64,000 nucleotides of DNA, taken from contig AP025283.1 in assembly GCA_024347235.1 (NCBI GenBank), forward strand, positions 1 to 64,000. The letters are read 5' to 3'. Shown in pieces: positions 12,908-21,873 of this stretch. Made by a program: the position numbers and the translations under genes. Within the stretch, counting starts at the first letter, position 1; every line of letters begins with the position of its first letter. The notes under the pieces were generated by a model. That model ran no database searches, had not been told where the DNA came from, and worked only from the letters and a program-made list of their open reading frames with translations. The DNA comes from Aliamphritea spongicola. GTDB taxonomy: Bacteria; Pseudomonadota; Gammaproteobacteria; Pseudomonadales; Balneatricaceae.

Positions 12908-13537
12908 ATGATTCAATCAGAAGAATTTTTGCTGGAGCTTGGTCAACTGGCAGAACACAGCGTGCAGTGTCTGGCACCGTCATTTAAAGCGTTGCCACCC
13001 AGTACCTATCTGGACGGTGCCTATCGTCTGAGACGTTTCTCCCATTTCAGTATTCAGCAGGGAGAACTTACCCGTTTACCGGCCAAAGCTTTCGTACAGA
13101 GCAGTGATATTAATACGTTTCAGGGCAGTGTTGAGCGTATTTATCCGGAGATCGAGGATGATGTTGTCGAATCCGCAGCATTTAAAAGCATGTTGTGCAG
13201 CTTCAAAGAGAAAGCCGGAGTCAGTGATGAGCAATCAGTCGAAGTACACCAGATGCGCATTATTGCTAAAAACGATGCCCTGACAGAAACCGCTCCTGAA
13301 GGTGTGCACCAGGACGGATTTCAGAGTCTGGCGGTGGTGGTCATCGAGCGCAGTAACATTAAAGGCGGGGAAATTCAGGTGCATACCGCGAAAGACAGCG
13401 CGCCCTTTATCAGCCATACCTTCGATAAGGGTGAGTTTGTGGTGCTGAATGACCAGCGTTTCTGGCACAGCGCTACCGGGCTGGAAGCAACCAGTGATGA
13501 AGACGCCTATATGGACGTTTTCGTTCTGACAGCCTGA
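12908..13537 (+). CDS. 2OG-Fe(II) dioxygenase, PF10014/IDO-like family
   Basis: This intact 209-residue protein resembles the PF10014 family, whose characterised members hydroxylate free L-amino acids such as isoleucine, using 2-oxoglutarate, O2 and Fe(II). The iron triad is visible: His134 and Asp136 in EGVHQDGFQ, and His187 in RFWHSAT. A beta-rich core runs from VVIERSNIKGGEIQV to GEFVVLNDQ. There is no signal peptide, so it acts in the cytosol. It is followed after 10 bp by a class V PLP enzyme, with an Lrp-type regulator after that. The context suggests a small amino-acid-modifying pathway. The substrate cannot be told from sequence. The start ATG 12908 is supported by the upstream GAGGTACAGGG. 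Confidence 0.85.
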   Translation: MIQSEEFLLELGQLAEHSVQCLAPSFKALPPSTYLDGAYRLRRFSHFSIQQGELTRLPAKAFVQSSDINTFQGSVERIYPEIEDDVVESAAFKSMLCSFKEKAGVSDEQSVEVHQMRIIAKNDALTETAPEGVHQDGFQSLAVVVIERSNIKGGEIQVHTAKDSAPFISHTFDKGEFVVLNDQRFWHSATGLEATSDEDAYMDVFVLTA

Positions 13538-13547
13538 GGAAACGCCA

Positions 13548-14797
13548 ATGACGCAATTAGATGTTGAACAGCTGCGCACACAGTTTCCTGCTTTGCTGCA
13601 GGAGGTAAACGGCCAGACGCCGATGTTCTTTGACGGCCCCGGTGGTGCGCAGGTCAGCCAGCAGGTGCTGGATGCCATGACCGCCTATCTGGGCCGTTAT
13701 AACGCTAACCTTGGCGGTGCCTATTTTTCCAGCCATAAAACCACCGAACTGATGGCGGAAGCCCGTCAGGCCGGGGCTGATTTCTATAATGCCGGCAGTG
13801 CCGAAGAGATTATTTTCGGTGCTAATGCCACCTCCCTGACGTTCAGCTTCAGCCGGGCTGTTGCCCGGGACTGGCAGCCGGGTGACGAGATCATTGTGAC
13901 GGCGCTGGATCACTATTCAAACGTATCGCCCTGGGTACTGGCGGCGGAAGAAAAAGGGGTCGTGGTGCATCAGGTTCAGGTGAATGAGGCGGACTGCACG
14001 CTGGACTACGGGCATCTTGAGGGCCTGATCAGCAGTAAAACCCGTCTGGTGGCCTGCACCTATGCGTCCAACACCACCGGTTCCATCGTCGATATGCAGC
14101 GGGTGATTCGTGCTGTGAAAGCAGGCAGTGACGCGCTGGTGTATATCGATGCGGTGCACTATGCACCCCATCAGCTGATCGATGTACAGGCGCTGGACTG
14201 TGATTTTCTGGTGACGTCGGCCTATAAGTATTTCGGCCCCCATCTGGGGGTGTTGTTTGCCAAACAAAAGGTACTGGAGCAGCTTCAGCCGTATAAGGTG
14301 GCGCCGGCGAAAGACATTAATCCGAACCGCTGGGAAACCGGCACCCAGAACTATGAAGCACTGGCGGGGTTTATTGCCGCGGTGGATTATCTGGCATCAC
14401 TGGCAGGTAGTAAGCGCTTAAGCCGCCGTGAGCAGCTGGTAGAAAGCTACCGCAAGATCGTGCAGCACGAACAGATGCTCAGTGAGAAGTTTCTCAGCCG
14501 GCTGTCGGCGTATCCGCAGGTACGGATTTTTGGCATCCGGGATGAAGCCGCCAGTGATCTGAGAACGCCGACCTTTGCGTTCCGGATTCATCATACTGAA
14601 CCCCGTGCGGTATCGGAGTTTTTCGGTGCGAACCATGTGTGTATCTGGGATGGGAATTTCTATGCTCAGGGGCTGTATGAGCAATTGGGCCTGACGGATG
14701 GTGGTGTAATCCGGGTTGGTTGTATGCATTACAATACGGCGTCTGAAATAGACGCGTTTTTGTGCTGCTGGATCAGTTCTTCGCGCTACAGTCATAA
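13548..14797 (+). CDS. Class V aminotransferase / cysteine-desulfurase-like PLP enzyme (VC1184 type)
   Basis: This is a PLP-dependent fold-type I enzyme of the class V group, most like the cysteine-desulfurase-like proteins of the VC1184 family. The PLP lysine is K227 in SAYKYFGPH, and the pyridine-contacting Asp is D201 in YIDAVHYAPH. Phosphate-contact residues lie in GANATSLTF near 91-99. NRWETGTQNYEALAG resembles the family's substrate-side loop. The frame breaks only near the end: GCGTTTTTGTG at about 14756 needs one T, after which it ends FFALQS at TAA 14797 (416 residues). It lies 10 bp after the dioxygenase and is closed by a terminator, so the two form an operon. Whether it desulfurates, deaminates or transaminates is unknown. 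Confidence 0.85.
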
Positions 14798-14809
14798 ACC
14801 TTTCCTTCA

Positions 14810-14834
14810 GCAGGCAGCGCCGCTGCCTGCTTTT
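14810..14834 (+). terminator. Terminator after the dioxygenase/PLP-enzyme operon
   Basis: GCAGGCAGCG (14810-14819) and CGCTGCCTGC (14821-14830) form a perfect 10-bp stem whose innermost pairs open into the loop, followed by TTTTCTCTTCCTTT. It separates the two-gene operon from the regulator gene. Confidence 0.85.
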
Positions 14835-14931
14835 CTCTTCCTTTCCATGCTTTTCCCTGCTTTCTTCTCTTCATTGCTCAGTTTAGTGACTTGCTATGGT
14901 GTATACCTGTCGCTAAATGACCCTCCTGTGC

Positions 14932-14975
14932 ATAAAATATTCTTTATATTGTTAAATAACAGATAAAGATTATTC
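14932..14975. promoter_or_regulatory. AT-rich half-sites abutting the Lrp-type gene start
   Basis: ATAAAATATTC (14932-14942) differs by one base from the half-site at 12726. ATAAAGATTATTC (14963-14975) is a looser copy with two extra bases. Both are in direct orientation, and the second ends 2 bases before the ATG at 14978. Binding here would repress the regulator's own gene. Confidence 0.42.
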
Positions 14976-14977
14976 CA

Positions 14978-15451
14978 ATGGCAATAAGTTTGGATAGTAC
15001 AGACCGGCAGATTCTGAAATTGCTGCAGCAGGACGCTAATCTTTCAGCATCTGAGTTGGCGGAGAAGGTAAATCTGTCTCAGTCACCTTGCTGGCGGCGG
15101 ATTAACCGGTTGCAGGAAGATGGCTATATTAAGCACCGCGTGGCGCTGCTGGACCGGCAGAAGCTGGGGCTCAGTCTGGTAGTATTCGTCAATATTAAGC
15201 TGTCTGCCCATGGCTGGAACATGCTGAATGAGTTTGAAGAAGCCATCGTCAGCTTCCCGGAAGTGCTGGAGTGTTGGACGATATCCGGCGGTATGGATTA
15301 CACCCTGCGGGTCGTGTCCCGGGATATTTCATCCTACGAGCAGTTTTTACGCAGCCGGCTGTTGCAGCTGCCCCATATTCAGGAAGCACAGAGCAACATT
15401 GCCATGACCGAGGTAAAGAATTCCACGCAGCTGCCGCTGGAAGCTATCTGA
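14978..15451 (+). CDS. Lrp/AsnC family transcriptional regulator
   Basis: This intact 157-residue Lrp/AsnC-family regulator binds DNA through an N-terminal winged helix (DSTDRQILKLLQQDANLSASELAEKV, then LSQSPCWRRINRLQEDGYI) and senses small molecules, usually amino acids, through the C-terminal RAM domain (LVVFVNIKLSAHGWNML onward, with the SGGMDYTLRVV loop). Members form octamers on spaced AT-rich sites. It follows the dioxygenase/PLP-enzyme operon on the same strand behind a terminator, and AT-rich half-sites precede both units. It probably controls that operon in response to the amino acid substrate. Confidence 0.93.
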   Translation: MAISLDSTDRQILKLLQQDANLSASELAEKVNLSQSPCWRRINRLQEDGYIKHRVALLDRQKLGLSLVVFVNIKLSAHGWNMLNEFEEAIVSFPEVLECWTISGGMDYTLRVVSRDISSYEQFLRSRLLQLPHIQEAQSNIAMTEVKNSTQLPLEAI

Positions 15452-15530
15452 CCGGGTGGAAATAGCCGGCAAACTGTCATCTGAAGCACGTAACATTGAT
15501 CACCACTAACTGAGAAAACAGCGGGACAGC

Positions 15531-17099
15531 ATGGATTTTATTTGGATTTTATTCGCGTTTGTTTGTGGCCTGGGCATGAAGTTAATATCTCTGCCCCTCT
15601 GATTGGCTACCTGCTGGCCGGCTTCGTACTGCATTTTGCCGGTGTGACCCCTGATGACACCTTGCATACCCTGGCGGATCTGGGGATCACCCTGATGCTG
15701 TTTACCATCGGCCTGAAACTGGATATCCGCAGCCTGCTGAAAGCGGAAGTCTGGGCGGGTGCATTATCCCATATGGGTATCTGGATGGTGCTGTTTTTGG
15801 GATCGCCCTTGGCCTTGGGGCGGTCGCCCTGCCGTTCTTTTCAGACCTTACCTGGCAAAGTGCCGCGTTGCTGGCTTTCCTGCTGAGCTTCAGCAGTACA
15901 GTGTGTGTGGTTAAGCTGCTGGAAGAAAGCGGCGAAATGAAAACCCGGCACGGCAAACTGGCCATCGGTGTGCTGGTCATGCAGGATCTGGTGGCGGTGC
16001 TGTTTATGGCAGTTGCTACCGGCAAAGAACCCACCATCTGGGCGTTCGGGTTGATTGCACTGGTCTTTCTGCGGCCGCTGTTCGATCTGGTGCTCAGTAA
16101 GTCCGGTCACGGTGAATTGCTGCCTCTGGCCGGTTTCTTTATGGCGCTGGGTGGCTATGAACTGTTCGAGCTGGTGGGCATTAAAGGTGATTTGGGGGCG
16201 CTGATTGTCGGTGCCCTGCTCAGTGGCAGCCCAAAAGCCACCGAACTCTCGAAAAACCTATTGAACTTCAAAGACCTGTTCCTGATCGGCTTCTTTTTAT
16301 CGATCGGGTTCACTGCCCTGCCTGACTGGCCGATGTTCTTTACAGCCCTGTTGCTGGCAGTGTTGTTGCCGCTGAAGTTCTTCCTGTTCTTCGCACTGTT
16401 TACCCGTTTGAAGTTGCGCGGGCGTACTGCGTATCTGAGCGCCCTGACCCTGAGTAATGTCAGTGAGTTCGGGCTGATTGTTGCGGCGCTGGCGGTGGAT
16501 ACCGGCTGGATTACAGAGCAGTGGCTGGTGATTATTTCCCTGGCGGTGTCTATTTCCTTCATCTTCACCAGCACCATCTATAAACGTGCCCACGAGATTT
16601 ATAGCCATAAGAAAGATCTGATCAAGCGCTATGAAACGCCGGAGCGGTTAAAAGTTGATGTGATGGTTCAGCCGGAAGAAGCAGAGATTCTGGTGATTGG
16701 TCTGGGCCGGGTGGGTTCCGGTGCCTATCACGCACTGCACAGTATGGCCGGTGACCGGGTATGGGGATTGATGCCGACCGGACCCGTATAAGCCGGATGC
16801 GTAAAGAAGGCATGAACGTCTGCCCCGGTGACGGTGAGGATGCGGACTTCTGGGAGCAGCTGAATCTGTCCCGGGTGAAGCTGGTGTTGCTGGCGCTGCC
16901 GTCTATTGAAGACAGTCGTAACATTGTGCTGCAGCTTAAGCACTGTCATTTTGAAGGCAAGGTGGCTGCGATTGCCCGTTATCAGGATGAACACCAGCAA
17001 CTGCAAGATGCAGGCATTGATAAAGTGTTTAATTTCTTTACCGAAGCCGGTTTTGGTTTTGCCGAAGAAAGTATGCTGCTGATTGAGGAGCCGAAGTGA
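15531..17099 (+). CDS. KefB-like cation:proton antiporter with TrkA-N domain (frame breaks)
   Basis: This is a CPA2 monovalent cation:proton antiporter. A membrane part of about 12 segments includes PLIGYLLAGFVLHF, DLGITLMLFTIGLKLD and SFSSTVCVVKLLEE (the family's substrate region), ending near residue 380. A cytosolic NAD-binding RCK/TrkA-N domain begins ILVIGLGRVGSGAYHAL and contains VKLVLLALPSIEDS. Breaks occur near 15596 (CCCC run), near 15793 and near 16762. After restoration it has about 523 residues. It is closer to the YbaL/KefB type than to NhaP, from the RCK domain order. It starts at ATG 15531 after GCGGGACAGC. It probably exports K+ or Na+ and may respond to redox or nucleotide signals. 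Confidence 0.85.
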
Positions 17100-17165
17100 A
17101 TCGCTGCGGGAAACGGCAGTGTGCCATGACAACAGGTGCCTACGAATAGCGGCATGATTCGGGTA

Positions 17166-17182
17166 AGATTGTCTGGCAATCG
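17166..17182. promoter_or_regulatory. Candidate GntR operator before gntR
   Basis: AGATTGTCTGGCAATCG matches the perfect 17-bp palindrome at 21857-21873 (AGATTGTCCAACAATCT) at 13 of 17 positions, keeping both TTG/CAA half-sites. It lies 26 bases before the GntR gene, consistent with autoregulation. Confidence 0.55.
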
Positions 17183-17207
17183 GTAACAGGAACGGGTTTG
17201 ACGATAA

Positions 17208-17859
17208 ATGAATAAGTCGGCATTAATTAATAAACGCAGTCTGGAAGAACAGGCCGCGGAGTTAATCCGGGAAGATATTATTAATGGTGAGCTGACTCCG
17301 GGAACCCGTCTTGTAGAGACCACACTGGCTAAAGAATACGGGTTATCCAGAGGAACCATCCGGATTGCCCTGCATCAGCTTGGCACCGAAAGCCTGATTA
17401 CCCAGGTACCCTATGCGGGCTGGTCTGTATCGGAGCTGGATGATCAGGATATCTGGGAGCTGTATACCCTCAGGGCGACTCTTGAAGGTATGGCAGCACG
17501 ACTGGCCGCTGAAAAATCACCCGCAGGGCGGTGACCGTTTACAGACTGCTTATGCCCATTTGCTGAAGTGCTGTGAAGGCACGGATCTGAGTGCCATTAC
17601 CCGGGCCGATCTGGATTTGCACAAGACCATTATCGACCTGTCCGGTCACCGGCGTCTGGCACAGCAGTACCAGCTAATTGAAAACCAGTTTCTCAGTTAT
17701 ATATCCGCCTCCAACCAGAGCTTTGACCCGGCCGCTGTTGGCAGCAGCCATGAGGCACTGGTGAAAGCAATCTGTCTGGGACAGGGTGAAATCGCTGAAG
17801 CTGAAGCGGTGAAAAACATCACCGGCTTTGAACAGCTCCAGCAAGATCCGGCTAACTGA
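17208..17859 (+). CDS. GntR family regulator, FCD type (frame breaks)
   Basis: An N-terminal winged helix (residues 10-75: LEEQAAELIREDIINGELTPGTRL, then LAKEYGLSRGTIRIALHQL) and an all-helical FCD ligand-binding domain (WELYTLRATLEGMAARLAA to the DLDLHKTIIDLSG and SSHEALVKAI segments) define a FadR-type GntR regulator. Two bases are missing around 17512-17524 (GAAAAATCACCCGCAG). Restored, the protein has 217 residues, typical for the family. Its stop overlaps the convergent enolase-superfamily gene by 8 bp. Matching palindromes before this gene and before the BCCT gene 4.7 kb away indicate that it controls the BCCT-enolase operon and itself. The ligand is probably an intermediate of that pathway. 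Confidence 0.9.
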
Positions 17860-18979
17860 TCCGGTACCGGTCGACAGTGGCTTCATCCAGTTCAATTCCC
17901 AGCCCGGCTGACTGAGGCACTGTAATCATTCCCTGTTCATCGATCTGTGGGCCGTTGGTTGCCAGATGCCAGCGCAGTGGCGATGCCGACGTTGAAAACT
18001 CAACATATTCCGGGGCGCTGCGGGTGGCCAGAAACTGCAGGTTCGCCGCCAGTGTCAGATCCGTATTCCAGCCGTGAGGCACTAGCCGGCTACCGGCCTG
18101 ATCAGCCATATCTGCGATTTTCTGTAAGGCGGTAAAGCCCCTACCCAGCTGATATCCGGCTGAGCAATGTCGATTTGCCCTTCAGTGAAATAGGCCTGCC
18201 ATTCTGCCGGCGCTGTCAGACCGGTATCACCGGCGCCGATGGGGATGCCACACTGCTGCAGTTCCCGGAACAGTTTTGGATTATCCAGTGGGAACGGGGC
18301 TTCCAGCCAGCGGATCTGACAGGCATGCAGCGCCGGCAACAGAGATTCGATCTGTTGGTAATTGCTGTAACTGGCGGTGGCGTCCAGCATCAACTCAATG
18401 TCATGCCCGACTGCTTCCCGCGCGGTGAATAACAGTTCTTCAGCCAGGACCGGCTCATCCCGCCAGAACGGATCAATTGCCAGTTTCAGTGCTTTAACCG
18501 GATAACGCAGGGCAACATCCAGTGCCCGTTGCAGTTCGTCCCGGTGCGGCCCAGCGGATAGACCGTGGTATAGGCCGGTAGCCGCTGGTGGACCGGCTGG
18601 CCCAGCAACTCAGATACCGGTTTATTTTCCAGCTTGCCCAGTAAATCCCAAAGGGCGATATCAATGCCGCTGATGGCGTGCATGACTACACCGCGCCGGC
18701 CGTAATAGCTGGTGTGGTGGTACATTTTTCCCATAGGCCGGCGATATCGGTGGGGTCTTCCCCCAGCAGGATCGACTTTAGCCCCATCAGGGTACTGATC
18801 CGTGGCCGGGCATCAATTACCGCGCGGATGACCGACGGCAGGCTGTCCACTTCAGCAATGCCGCAGATTCCTGCACTGGTGTGAATCCGGATCAGGCAGT
18901 TGTTGTTGGTGGGGTCCAGATCCAGTGCCCGGTTATCCGGCACCTGTAATTCAATGACTTCGATGTCGGTAATATGCAT
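17852..18979 (-). CDS. Enolase-superfamily enzyme, mandelate racemase/MLE type (three frame breaks)
   Basis: This is a member of the mandelate racemase/muconate lactonizing enzyme group, which abstracts a proton next to a carboxylate and performs racemisation, epimerisation, cycloisomerisation or dehydration. After restoring single bases near 18730, 18545 and 18140 it has about 376 residues. Metal ligands appear as Asp in LMLDATASY, Glu in RWLEAPFP and Asp in GAGDTGL. An Asp-His pair, QPDISWVGG and VPHGWNTD, resembles the mandelate racemase dyad. The lysine strand reads KALKLAID, a spacing unlike the usual KxK. Its ATG shares one base with the stop of the next gene (TGATG), so it is the last gene of the BCCT operon. 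Confidence 0.88.
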
Positions 18980-20106
18980 CAGCGGCTCCCGGTCTCAAAG
19001 TGCCAGAAAGCCTGTTCCGCCACCTGTTGCCAGTTGATCTTTATACCCAGCCCCGGCCCTTGCGGTGCTTTAACCCGGCCGCTTTGTGTGCGGATGGGGG
19101 TACTGCAAAAGGCTTCATGGCTGCTGTAAGGCACCGGTTGTTCAAAATAACCGGTATTGCTGATGGCTAACATCAGGTGCAGATTGGCTGCCTGAGTGGC
19201 GGTATAGCCCCAGGACTGTAGCTCAATGGACATATCATGCTGTGCCGCCAGCTCTGCCAGCCGGCGGGTACCGGTAAAGCCTCCGGCGTAGGTAACATCT
19301 GCCCGCAGCGAATCCCAGCTGTGGTTGTCGATGGCCAGTGACAGCATTTCAGGGGTTAACAGCGTGTTGCCGGCGGGAATCACTGTCACTGAGGTGCGGG
19401 CGCGCAGTTCTGCATAGCCTTTCAGGTCGGTATCCGGCAGTGGGGCTTCCAGCCAGATACAGTTCATTTTTTCCAGTTGCCGGCTGATGATCAGCGCATC
19501 TTCCAGGCTGTAGCGCTCTTCCAGATCAATCATGAAAGCCAGTTGATTGCCGAATACTTCCTCAATGGTTTTCAGCAATTGCATATCCTTTTCAGGCTCA
19601 CACCAGAGATGAAACTTCACTGTATCGAAGCCCTGAGTCTGCAGATCCCGGACAAAATCCACGTACTCCGCCGGGGTATCCAGTAACGGCGTGCTGGCAT
19701 ACGAAGGAATGCTGTCATTTGCAGGGCTGCCGCCAAGTAACTGATATAACGGCAGGTTCTGGCTTTTGGCCTGTAAATCCCAGAGGGCAATGTCGATGGC
19801 TGACTGGGGCTTGGGTGTCATCGGGTTATAGCGGCTCATCATGTACTGCCAGATGGCACTGATATCCCGGACATTTTTGCCTGGCAGTCCAGCTAACAGA
19901 GGCTTCAGCGCCGCCCCGAGGGATTCATCGAAACAGTGTTCTGAATAGGTGGTAATGCCGGCAAAACCTTCCAGGCCACAGGCGGTGGTTAAACGCAGCA
20001 GCGTGAGGGTTTCATAGACCTCACCCATATCCTCCGCGAGCCGGCAGCGTGGTACATCCGGACCGGTGACGAAGGCTTCAGCGTGGGTAATTACAAGGTT
20101 ATTCAT
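18979..20106 (-). CDS. Enolase-superfamily enzyme with atypical metal-site Asn
   Basis: This intact 375-residue mandelate racemase/MLE-type protein differs from its downstream neighbour. The second-strand motif is K164-F-H166. The first two metal ligands are D194 (FMIDLEERY) and E220 (IWLEAPLP). At the third ligand position the sequence reads IPAGN247 rather than the usual Glu or Asp. Further features are D270 (RADVTYAGG) and the stretch IELQSWGY, where a catalytic His is often found. The frame can be extended upstream to 20250, but that part is the other frame of the BCCT gene, and ATG 20106 matches the family N-terminus. It lies between the BCCT transporter and the second enzyme, as if the two act in sequence on the imported compound. 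The substrate is unknown. Confidence 0.88.
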   Translation of the reverse strand: MNNLVITHAEAFVTGPDVPRCRLAEDMGEVYETLTLLRLTTACGLEGFAGITTYSEHCFDESLGAALKPLLAGLPGKNVRDISAIWQYMMSRYNPMTPKPQSAIDIALWDLQAKSQNLPLYQLLGGSPANDSIPSYASTPLLDTPAEYVDFVRDLQTQGFDTVKFHLWCEPEKDMQLLKTIEEVFGNQLAFMIDLEERYSLEDALIISRQLEKMNCIWLEAPLPDTDLKGYAELRARTSVTVIPAGNTLLTPEMLSLAIDNHSWDSLRADVTYAGGFTGTRRLAELAAQHDMSIELQSWGYTATQAANLHLMLAISNTGYFEQPVPYSSHEAFCSTPIRTQSGRVKAPQGPGLGIKINWQQVAEQAFWHFETGSR

Positions 20107-20139
20107 TGCTAGAGCCAGAAAACATACAGGGTTGGAAAA

Positions 20140-20164
20140 CGGGCTCTGCCGTGAGGAGAGCCCG
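20140..20164 (-). terminator. Hairpin between the BCCT gene and the enolase genes
   Basis: CGGGCTCT (20140-20147) pairs with AGAGCCCG (20157-20164). On the - strand the stem is followed by TTTTCC. It may partly terminate after the transporter or stabilise its mRNA, letting transporter and enzyme levels differ. Confidence 0.5.
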
Positions 20165-20173
20165 GTGAGAGGA

Positions 20174-21751
20174 TTAACGGCCAGCGTTTGCCGTTTCGTA
20201 ATCCTGCAGCGCCGTGACGCTGTTCTCAGGTGTGCCGTAAACATGGACACCGTTGCGCTCGTCGTTGTGTAACCAGCGCAACAGGGATACCGCCATGATG
20301 ACTGTGATAAACAGCTGTGGCAGTGCCAGGGTAATGGCTGCTGTTTGCAGGGCTTTCAGGCCGCCGACAAACATCAGACTCAGCGGCAGGGTTGCCAGCG
20401 CAAATGCCCAGAACAGGCGCTGCCAGCGGGCCGGATGCTCGTCTTCCTTCAGCTCAACCGTGGCAACAGCCGCCATTGTGTAGGCGGCTGAGTCGAACTG
20501 GGTGGCCAGAAAAATCAGCGCCAGTACACAGAACAGCGGCAGCACGATGGAGGATAATGGCAGCGAATTGATGACCGCGATGATTGCTGTCGGTGCATCC
20601 TGCTCATTCAGCAGGCTGGTCACCGAGAGAATATCGTTCAGTTCCAGGTGCATGGCATAGTTACCCAGTGCGCCGAAGTAGGCCCAGCAGCCCAGGCTGC
20701 CAAAGATCAGCATTCCGTTGATTACCTGACGGATTGTGCGTCCACGGGAAATCTTGGCAACAAACAGTCCCATGAACGGCCCGTAAGCAATCCACCAGGC
20801 CCAGTAGAAAATGGTCCAGCCTTCCGGGAAACCGGAATTGGTGACTGGGTCGGTCCAGAAATTCATCTGAATAAAGTTCTGGAACATCAGACCCAGGCTG
20901 TTAGTGGTGGTTTTAAGAATAAACAGTGTCGGACCGGCCACTACGATAAAAACCAGCAGTGCAATTGCCAGCCAGACGTTGATGTCACTCAGTACCTTGA
21001 TGCCTTTCTTCAGGCCAGAATAGGCACTGATACCGAAGATCGCGGTGCACAGAACCATCACGAAAATGCTCAGGCCAAAGGAGTTTTCGATACCGAATAC
21101 TTCACTGATACCGGCGGCAACCATAGGAGTACCCAGCCCCAGGCTGGTACCGACGCCACCCAGCAAGCCAAACATGAACAGGATATCAATAATTTTACCC
21201 AGCGGACCGTGAGCATGTTTACCCAGTACTCCTTCACAGGCAGCACTGAGTTTCAGTTCCGGCTGCTTGCGGACATGGTACAGGTACGCCAGTGGGATGG
21301 CCGGTACACCATAGAATGCCCAGGCGGTGATGCCCCAGTGGAACATGCCGTAGGTGGCGGCCCATTCAGCGGCGGTGTCTGAATTGGCTTCGATGCCCAT
21401 TGGCGGAGACTGCAGGTAGTAAGCCCACTCAATAACACCCCAGTACAGAATGCCGGAGCCGATACCGGCGCAGAACAGCATGCCTGCCCAGCTGAATGCT
21501 GTGAATTCCGGTGTATCGTCCGGGCTGCCCAGTTTCACCTGTCCGAAACGGCTGAATGACAGCCACAGAAGCAGCAATACTGCTCCGATACCACCCCATA
21601 GGTAGAGAATGCCGAAATGTGAGGTCATCACCCCGAAGGCAGCATTAATAAAATCGTTGGCCTGTTCCTGCATCACCAGTAACGGTGTACAGATACCGAT
21701 TAACACCACCAGTGTGGCGGTAAACGTCGGCCAGTCTGTGCGAATCCCCAT
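20174..21751 (-). CDS. BCCT family quaternary-amine transporter
   Basis: This 525-residue inner-membrane transporter belongs to the betaine/choline/carnitine family, with twelve hydrophobic segments and the signature AYGPFMGLFVAKISRGRT near residue 330. SGILYWGVIEWAYY and FHWGITAWAFYG correspond to the aromatic substrate-binding helices. No long charged tail of the osmosensing BetP type is seen, so uptake for catabolism is more likely than osmoprotection. The start ATG 21751 has a GAGGAG ribosome binding site. The frame also extends to 21808 but without one. It heads an operon with two enolase-superfamily enzymes and has a GntR-type operator upstream. A betaine such as a proline or hydroxyproline betaine is a reasonable guess at the substrate, but the sequence does not prove it. 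Confidence 0.93.
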   Translation of the reverse strand: MGIRTDWPTFTATLVVLIGICTPLLVMQEQANDFINAAFGVMTSHFGILYLWGGIGAVLLLLWLSFSRFGQVKLGSPDDTPEFTAFSWAGMLFCAGIGSGILYWGVIEWAYYLQSPPMGIEANSDTAAEWAATYGMFHWGITAWAFYGVPAIPLAYLYHVRKQPELKLSAACEGVLGKHAHGPLGKIIDILFMFGLLGGVGTSLGLGTPMVAAGISEVFGIENSFGLSIFVMVLCTAIFGISAYSGLKKGIKVLSDINVWLAIALLVFIVVAGPTLFILKTTTNSLGLMFQNFIQMNFWTDPVTNSGFPEGWTIFYWAWWIAYGPFMGLFVAKISRGRTIRQVINGMLIFGSLGCWAYFGALGNYAMHLELNDILSVTSLLNEQDAPTAIIAVINSLPLSSIVLPLFCVLALIFLATQFDSAAYTMAAVATVELKEDEHPARWQRLFWAFALATLPLSLMFVGGLKALQTAAITLALPQLFITVIMAVSLLRWLHNDERNGVHVYGTPENSVTALQDYETANAGR

Positions 21752-21856
21752 TGTGGACTCCTCTTTGTTTTTATCATCAGTTGGGATTTCTTTAGCTACT
21801 GCCGTCACCGGTAGACCGGTTACAGCGTAGGGTGGCGGAGATTATCACTAGATTGT

Positions 21857-21873
21857 AGATTGTCCAACAATCT
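21857..21873. promoter_or_regulatory. Perfect 17-bp palindrome, GntR-type operator before the BCCT operon
   Basis: AGATTGT-CCA-ACAATCT is a perfect inverted repeat with the TTGT/ACAA arms typical of FCD-type GntR sites. It lies about 105 bp before the BCCT start, and a related sequence lies before gntR at 17166. An overlapping partial repeat, GATTGTAGATTGT, begins at 21851. The rest of the 21752-22152 gap holds the chemoreceptor promoter region and an ATACAG-AAAA-CTGTAT inverted repeat at 22071-22086 of unknown role. Confidence 0.7.

Noticed and set aside
20107..20250. Upstream extension of the second enolase-superfamily gene
   Set aside because: This part overlaps the 3' end of the BCCT gene in another frame; the family N-terminus begins at ATG 20106.
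20648..21382. Open frame of 244 codons on the + strand
   Set aside because: It is antisense to the intact BCCT gene, has no ribosome binding site, and its composition follows from the opposite strand's membrane-protein codons.
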